This document shows, one piece after another, positions 60,507 through 64,000 of a stretch of 64,000 nucleotides of DNA (within the stretch, counting starts at the first letter, position 1; each line of letters opens with the position of its first letter). The stretch is from Pseudoduganella ginsengisoli (lineage in GTDB: Bacteria; Pseudomonadota; Gammaproteobacteria; Burkholderiales; Burkholderiaceae_D). A program made the position numbers and the translations under genes. The notes below the pieces were generated by a model. The model was not told the DNA's origin and did not search any database. It saw only the letters and a list, made by a program, of their open reading frames with translations. The stretch lies in assembly GCF_009720865.1 (NCBI RefSeq), contig NZ_WNLA01000026.1:1-64000 (forward strand). Reading direction: 5' to 3'.

Positions 60507-60536
60507 AAGCCCAGCCATCACCGGTTGGGCTTTTTG
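60507..60536 (+). terminator. Terminator of tRNA-Asn copy 5
   Basis: AAGCCCAGCC (60507-60516) pairs with GGTTGGGCTT (60523-60532, one G-T pair), then T's. It resembles the terminator after copy 2 (23818-23845), including the trailing TTTTTGCATT. Confidence 0.88.
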
Positions 60537-60580
60537 CATTTGACGGCTTTTTTGTGTTCAACTGCGGCATTGGATACTTT

Positions 60581-60605
60581 TGATCTAGCCGGCCCGGCTG
60601 GATCA
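60581..60605. terminator. Imperfect inverted repeat after the TIR gene
   Basis: TGATC-T-AGCCG and CGGCT-G-GATCA pair with one mismatch around a 3-base loop, about 45 bases past the TIR stop codon (minus strand). It may end the TIR/vWA operon, but the T-tract is poor. Confidence 0.45.
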
Positions 60606-60649
60606 ATTTTGAAACGAAATTTTCCAATGGCTGACAGCGACAGCCGTCA

Positions 60650-61633
60650 TCAGTTCTGAAGAAACGTAATAAATTTGTTGAAGTCAGTCTGGTCTGTGAA
60701 GGACGCTCGCAATTTATCTGACAATAACAATGGGATAGCGCTGCTATCTTTACATCCATCCAAACTGAGCGGGATAACTCTCCGGCTCGTATCTCCGCTG
60801 AACTCCCGATGCAAAATGGCACCATATTCGGCACGACACCATCCGGAACGGGCAAATTTTTCACTAAGACAGACGACAATATATTTGCTTTTTCTTAAGC
60901 CGTCCTCAATTTTCGCGACGATAGGATCTCCATATTCGATATTTTCATGATCGACCCAATATGAAATATTGTTTCGTTTGAATGATTCAATAACTTTCAG
61001 TACAGTCTCCTTGTCGGCGCTGGAGTGGGACAGAAAAACGGAGTAAGGATAGATAGCGGGGTCGTCGGCACCTTTTTCATCCCTCTCGGGCAAAATTGGA
61101 GCGACTGATATTTTTTCTATCTGTATCTTCCGTGCTACGGTAGTTGTGTTGTAGAAGCGAATGAGACCGCAATTGCCTGGAAATGGAACTTCGGCAACGG
61201 TGTACGAAAGCGTATGGTGTTCTGGTCCAGCGGCGATTTCACCAATAATGTCACCTGAAAAGAACTGTAGGGATATGTGGAATTGATGGTCGGGAATCGA
61301 AATAGTTTTTTTTAGCTTGGCAGACAAAACGATTCTACCCTCCTTAAATGCGGCCAAGTGAACGTGATACTGGCCGGCTGCGATGTCGCTGGTGACGACA
61401 TAAAATGCAACAAATGTGCGAATTTCGTTCGCTCGGCAAATTAACCCGGCTCCGGCGACCGAGCGGTTTGAGGTAATATGTATCATTGCGGACACGCGGC
61501 CGTTTAAAAATGATTCCGTGCCAGTTTCGATGGCATAGGAGGTTCGATATGGCCCCTCACTCGCACCGAGCCCGATCAATGTTTGTCCGGTAACTGACCA
61601 CGACTTAGTTGGCAAGCTTTTCCAGTTGCTCAT
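60650..61633 (-). CDS. TIR-domain protein with N-terminal beta-sandwich domain
   Basis: The 327-aa protein ends in a TIR domain (residues 196-327: SVFLSHSSADKETVL, ISYWVDHENIEYGDPI, IVVCLSEKFARSGWCRAEYG). The putative NADase Glu is Glu269 in SGWCRAEYG, matching the WCxxE pattern of active TIRs. Residues 1-180 are beta-rich without a signal peptide, like a concanavalin/LamG-type sandwich, and could sense a ligand. GGGAG lies five bases before the ATG. The start overlaps the vWA gene by 29 bases, so the two are coupled. It is the last gene of the operon and probably its effector: TIR NADases in bacteria deplete NAD+ or make signal nucleotides on phage infection. Confidence 0.88.
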   Translation of the reverse strand: MSNWKSLPTKSWSVTGQTLIGLGASEGPYRTSYAIETGTESFLNGRVSAMIHITSNRSVAGAGLICRANEIRTFVAFYVVTSDIAAGQYHVHLAAFKEGRIVLSAKLKKTISIPDHQFHISLQFFSGDIIGEIAAGPEHHTLSYTVAEVPFPGNCGLIRFYNTTTVARKIQIEKISVAPILPERDEKGADDPAIYPYSVFLSHSSADKETVLKVIESFKRNNISYWVDHENIEYGDPIVAKIEDGLRKSKYIVVCLSEKFARSGWCRAEYGAILHREFSGDTSRRVIPLSLDGCKDSSAIPLLLSDKLRASFTDQTDFNKFITFLQN

Positions 61634-63101
61634 GTATTCTCCCGTGGATTCCGGTTAGTTCTTCATGGTAATCCGGTATTTCTTCCATTGCATGCGCTAT
61701 GACGTCCAATGCACTTATCAGAAGGCCGTGAACGGATTGCTCATCCATGATGCTATGATAATCATTGCAATAGTATCGGCTGGTTCTTTGATAGTGATAT
61801 TTGGAAGAGATGTTGAAGAGAGACGTTGTCAAGTGCTGCTTTCCTAACGCATTCAATAGCTTAATTAATTCGTCCACACAGACCAAGGACTCGCTTTCTT
61901 GTATTTCGCTCCGTAGATTGGTAAGTTCAAAGTCCATCCACTCTTCCGCCTTGCTTTTTTCCGCTTCCGCCATGGATTCCCAGCTCATGCTGGTGCTGCC
62001 AGCCAGTTTCTCTTCCAGATTCTTCATGAAATCATTGTGTGTCTTCAGCATCTCCAATCGTGTGGTGATGTGGGACGAATCTTTTTCTTGATTGATCTGT
62101 TCTCCCGAGGTGGACGCGAAGTATTTTGCTTTGGCGATCGCAACCCGGGGATCTTCTGCGCTGTTCACGTATTCTTCGAGACTGCCGAGTTTCAGGATGG
62201 TGAACGCTTCCTGTATCAGGTCCGTGTTGTCATACAAAGAAACTTTGATGGTTACGTCGGGAGAAGTAATTTTTTCAGGATTTATCCGCAGCTGTAGGGC
62301 GAAGCAAAATTGATCGTTGGCTTTAATGGGACGGGTTCGATAGCGATTTGCTGTTTTTTGAAGATTGTTCAGTTCACGTTGTAAGCTCACCCCTTCCGGC
62401 AATGTTACTTCTACTCTTGGCCGCTCCAGGCGTACTGATAGTGCGCCGCTGAACTCTTCCTTGATAATATCTTCTATTTTTGTTTCCTCAATAAACCAGA
62501 ATCGTCCACCAGATTCGTTAGCCAATGTCGACAGGATTTCCTCCTCGAAATCCGAGCCGATTCCTATGGTTGACGTGGTGATGCCCATTTCATTTCTGGC
62601 CCGAGCAGACTCACTGCCCAGTATGCTGGACTTGGTTTCCCCGACCGTTGCCTGGCCATCTGATAGCAGAACAAGGCGATTGATATGTTTATCCGTTGCA
62701 TAAGTTTGAAGCTCTAAAATCCCTAGATACCATCCTTTTGACAAGTTGGTTGATCCACCGGACTCCAATGACATAATTCTTTCTTTAATGAGGTTGGGAG
62801 GTGTTTGCGGATTGGTAACAGTGACGACCTCGTCATCGAATGCCAATACTGTAAACCTGTCATTGCTATTCAGGTTTTCGTAAATGGCGACGCAACCATT
62901 CTTCGCTTGGTTCAGCTTGTCACCTGTCATGCTGCCACTTCTGTCAAGAACGATGCAAAGATTAATGGCATGGTGCTTGGATTCTGCGCCAATTACAGTT
63001 TTCGTTGCAATGTCGATAGCTATATCGATGTCGGAAACATGGTCATTGCGGAAAATTGGCCGCTCAGGAATAACTTCCAGTGTCAAATTGTCAGCTAACA
63101 T
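61605..63101 (-). CDS. vWA-domain protein
   Basis: The 498-aa protein (from the inner ATG) has a von Willebrand A domain with an intact MIDAS: DxSxS at residues 53-57 (LDRSGSMTG), Thr118 in GGSTNLSKG and Asp148 in LLSDGQAT. A beta-rich middle part follows and then a helical, charged C-terminal part (KNLEEKLAGSTSMSWESMA, SLVCVDELIKLLNALGKQ). No signal peptide is present, so it is cytoplasmic. ATG 63101 has GGAG six bases upstream and is preferred to 63134, which would abut the preceding stop codon directly. It lies between the 152-aa gene and the TIR gene and may scaffold or sense for them. Confidence 0.87.
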   Translation of the reverse strand: MLADNLTLEVIPERPIFRNDHVSDIDIAIDIATKTVIGAESKHHAINLCIVLDRSGSMTGDKLNQAKNGCVAIYENLNSNDRFTVLAFDDEVVTVTNPQTPPNLIKERIMSLESGGSTNLSKGWYLGILELQTYATDKHINRLVLLSDGQATVGETKSSILGSESARARNEMGITTSTIGIGSDFEEEILSTLANESGGRFWFIEETKIEDIIKEEFSGALSVRLERPRVEVTLPEGVSLQRELNNLQKTANRYRTRPIKANDQFCFALQLRINPEKITSPDVTIKVSLYDNTDLIQEAFTILKLGSLEEYVNSAEDPRVAIAKAKYFASTSGEQINQEKDSSHITTRLEMLKTHNDFMKNLEEKLAGSTSMSWESMAEAEKSKAEEWMDFELTNLRSEIQESESLVCVDELIKLLNALGKQHLTTSLFNISSKYHYQRTSRYYCNDYHSIMDEQSVHGLLISALDVIAHAMEEIPDYHEELTGIHGRIHEQLEKLAN

Positions 63102-63134
63102 AGCTATCTCCAGTGGACTGTTGTCGTGATGCAT

Positions 63135-63593
63135 TCAATTTAAATCTTCAATATCGGATATTCTGGCTAATAGCTTTCCATACTCCGTTAAATCATCTTG
63201 AAGAGACGCCAGCTCACTTCGAAATTGGACGGATTTGTTTTTTTCTAGATGAGAACAGTGATCGAATTCTGTATGCCAACGCGTCAGAAATGGCCGCAGT
63301 ATGACGTTCAGAGTTGCAATGGCGACTCGAGCAAACCGTTGCGCCGAGGGGCCATGGCGCTTGAGAATTTCCCGTGTGGTTGGAAAAAGCATATAAATGC
63401 TTTGCAGGGCTTGCTTCTCACTGCCTTCTTCATCGGGAAGCCGTTGCAGGCTTACGCGTGTTACCAGTTCGATATAAAGCTCCCATGCCGCAAGTCGATC
63501 ATTGTCTTGGGCAAGAAATTCTCCTTCAATGAAGCCAAGCTTCAGTTGCAGTTTCGAAAGACCCCATTCGCCCAGCATGTCGCGCCACTTCAT
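63135..63593 (-). CDS. 152-aa protein of unknown function, partner of the vWA/TIR genes
   Basis: The start ATG 63593 has AAGGAG at ideal distance (AAGGAGACATC); a longer frame to 63677 has no such site. The protein is soluble and helical, with MKWRDMLGEWGLSKLQLKLG, AAWELYIELVTRVSLQRLP, IYMLFPTTREILKRHG and the striking RPFLTRWH near the middle. I have the impression that similar small proteins occur near TIR or other conflict genes, but cannot name a family. The stop codon is followed at once by an ATG for the vWA frame. Function unknown. Confidence 0.75.
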   Translation of the reverse strand: MKWRDMLGEWGLSKLQLKLGFIEGEFLAQDNDRLAAWELYIELVTRVSLQRLPDEEGSEKQALQSIYMLFPTTREILKRHGPSAQRFARVAIATLNVILRPFLTRWHTEFDHCSHLEKNKSVQFRSELASLQDDLTEYGKLLARISDIEDLN

Positions 63594-63691
63594 GATGTCT
63601 CCTTGATGTTGGGAAGGTTCAATGAACTGGCGGCCTGTATCACCGGCCACCGACAGCGCCTGCTGTAATTGCGGCATTGGCGAACGGAGCG

Positions 63692-64000
63692 TCAGTCTAT
63701 TTTTTCATAGTGCTTGGTGGCAGTAGGCCGTGCCGCTTTAATGGGGACATTAAGTCGTTGAGCACCAACTATTTCGGCGATACTTCCGCGTGATATGCGG
63801 TGCGCTTTTCTGCTTGCTAGTTGTTTTTTCTTGATTGCGAGACGTTTCGATGCGGCGGCATCGCCTGCCAGGGCAAATGTCTCGTGGGTCTGCGTCAATG
63901 GATCATAAAAACCGATGTAGCCTCCTGGATTGATACCGAAGGAGGTTAACGTTGCACCGTCGTGTTTTATTCCAAGGAAGTCATTTCGACTGCCGGGCTC
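63692..64000 (-). CDS. C-terminal part of an unknown protein, continuing past the window
   Basis: The frame is open from base 64000 to the stop at 63692 (102 visible residues), so this is the 3' end of a larger gene, not a small gene. Visible sequence includes FGINPGGYIGFYDPLTQT and a basic C-terminus (LAIKKKQLASRKAHRIS). It lies 98 bases before the start of the 152-aa gene in the same direction and probably belongs to the same operon. No family was recognised. Confidence 0.65.
   Translation of the reverse strand, partial: EPGSRNDFLGIKHDGATLTSFGINPGGYIGFYDPLTQTHETFALAGDAAASKRLAIKKKQLASRKAHRISRGSIAEIVGAQRLNVPIKAARPTATKHYEKID

Noticed and set aside
60403..60879. 158-codon minus-strand frame over tRNA-Asn copy 5 and the TIR end
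   Set aside because: It runs through a tRNA gene and the real TIR gene end in a different frame, so it is not coding.
1..64000. CRISPR array, insertion sequences or integrase genes
   Set aside because: No regularly spaced repeat series, transposase motif or integrase catalytic pattern was seen on either strand.

Overview
The window reads as chromosomal DNA of a high-GC betaproteobacterium, most likely Oxalobacteraceae (Janthinobacterium/Massilia/Duganella-like). This is inferred from the gene order rodZ-ispG-hisS-yfgM-bamB-der-hfq-hflX-hflK-hflC-hisZ-purA, which is typical of Burkholderiales, and from protein character. No taxonomic search could be run.

Region 1 (1-13.4 kb) is a dense co-directional housekeeping block: isoprenoid synthesis (ispG), histidyl-tRNA synthetase, outer-membrane assembly (bamB), ribosome GTPases (der, hflX), Hfq, the HflKC membrane complex, histidine regulation (hisZ) and purine synthesis (purA). 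Region 2 (13.5-24.5 kb) holds a MarC-family protein, a TonB-C-like protein with a broken leader, a giant two-component hybrid kinase, uvrB, an aromatic/aspartate aminotransferase and a tandem pair of tRNA-Asn genes. Region 3 (24.5-38.2 kb) is accessory: a Fur-box-preceded FMN/ApbE redox operon, an SGNH hydrolase, an ASCH protein, an HD-GYP phosphodiesterase, a LytS/LytTR pair, a five-gene Lol-like ABC export operon, a third tRNA-Asn and a cyclase-like toroid protein.

Region 4 (38.7-51.4 kb) carries a secreted subtilase fused to DUF4214, two adjacent SF1 helicases of different subfamilies, a LysR/oxidoreductase divergon, a gene with two frame disruptions and a TonB-dependent receptor. Region 5 (51.4-60.4 kb) starts at a fourth tRNA-Asn, followed directly by a two-gene restriction-modification-like cassette (PD-(D/E)XK protein plus DUF1156-like methyltransferase) and then ordinary accessory genes, including one split by an in-frame amber codon. 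Region 6 (60.4-64 kb) starts at a fifth tRNA-Asn and is visibly more A+T-rich. It holds a minus-strand operon that runs off the window: an unknown partial protein, a 152-aa unknown protein, a vWA-domain protein and a TIR-domain protein.

The best candidate for an undescribed system is the TIR/vWA operon (60650-64000). The R-M-like cassette (51770-54723) and the twin helicases (41808-45590) come next. Five tRNA-Asn(GTT) genes, identical as read by eye, lie within 37 kb. Two of them directly precede the defence-like cassettes, so tRNA-Asn looks like the local insertion hotspot. No CRISPR array, insertion sequence, integrase or rRNA gene was seen.
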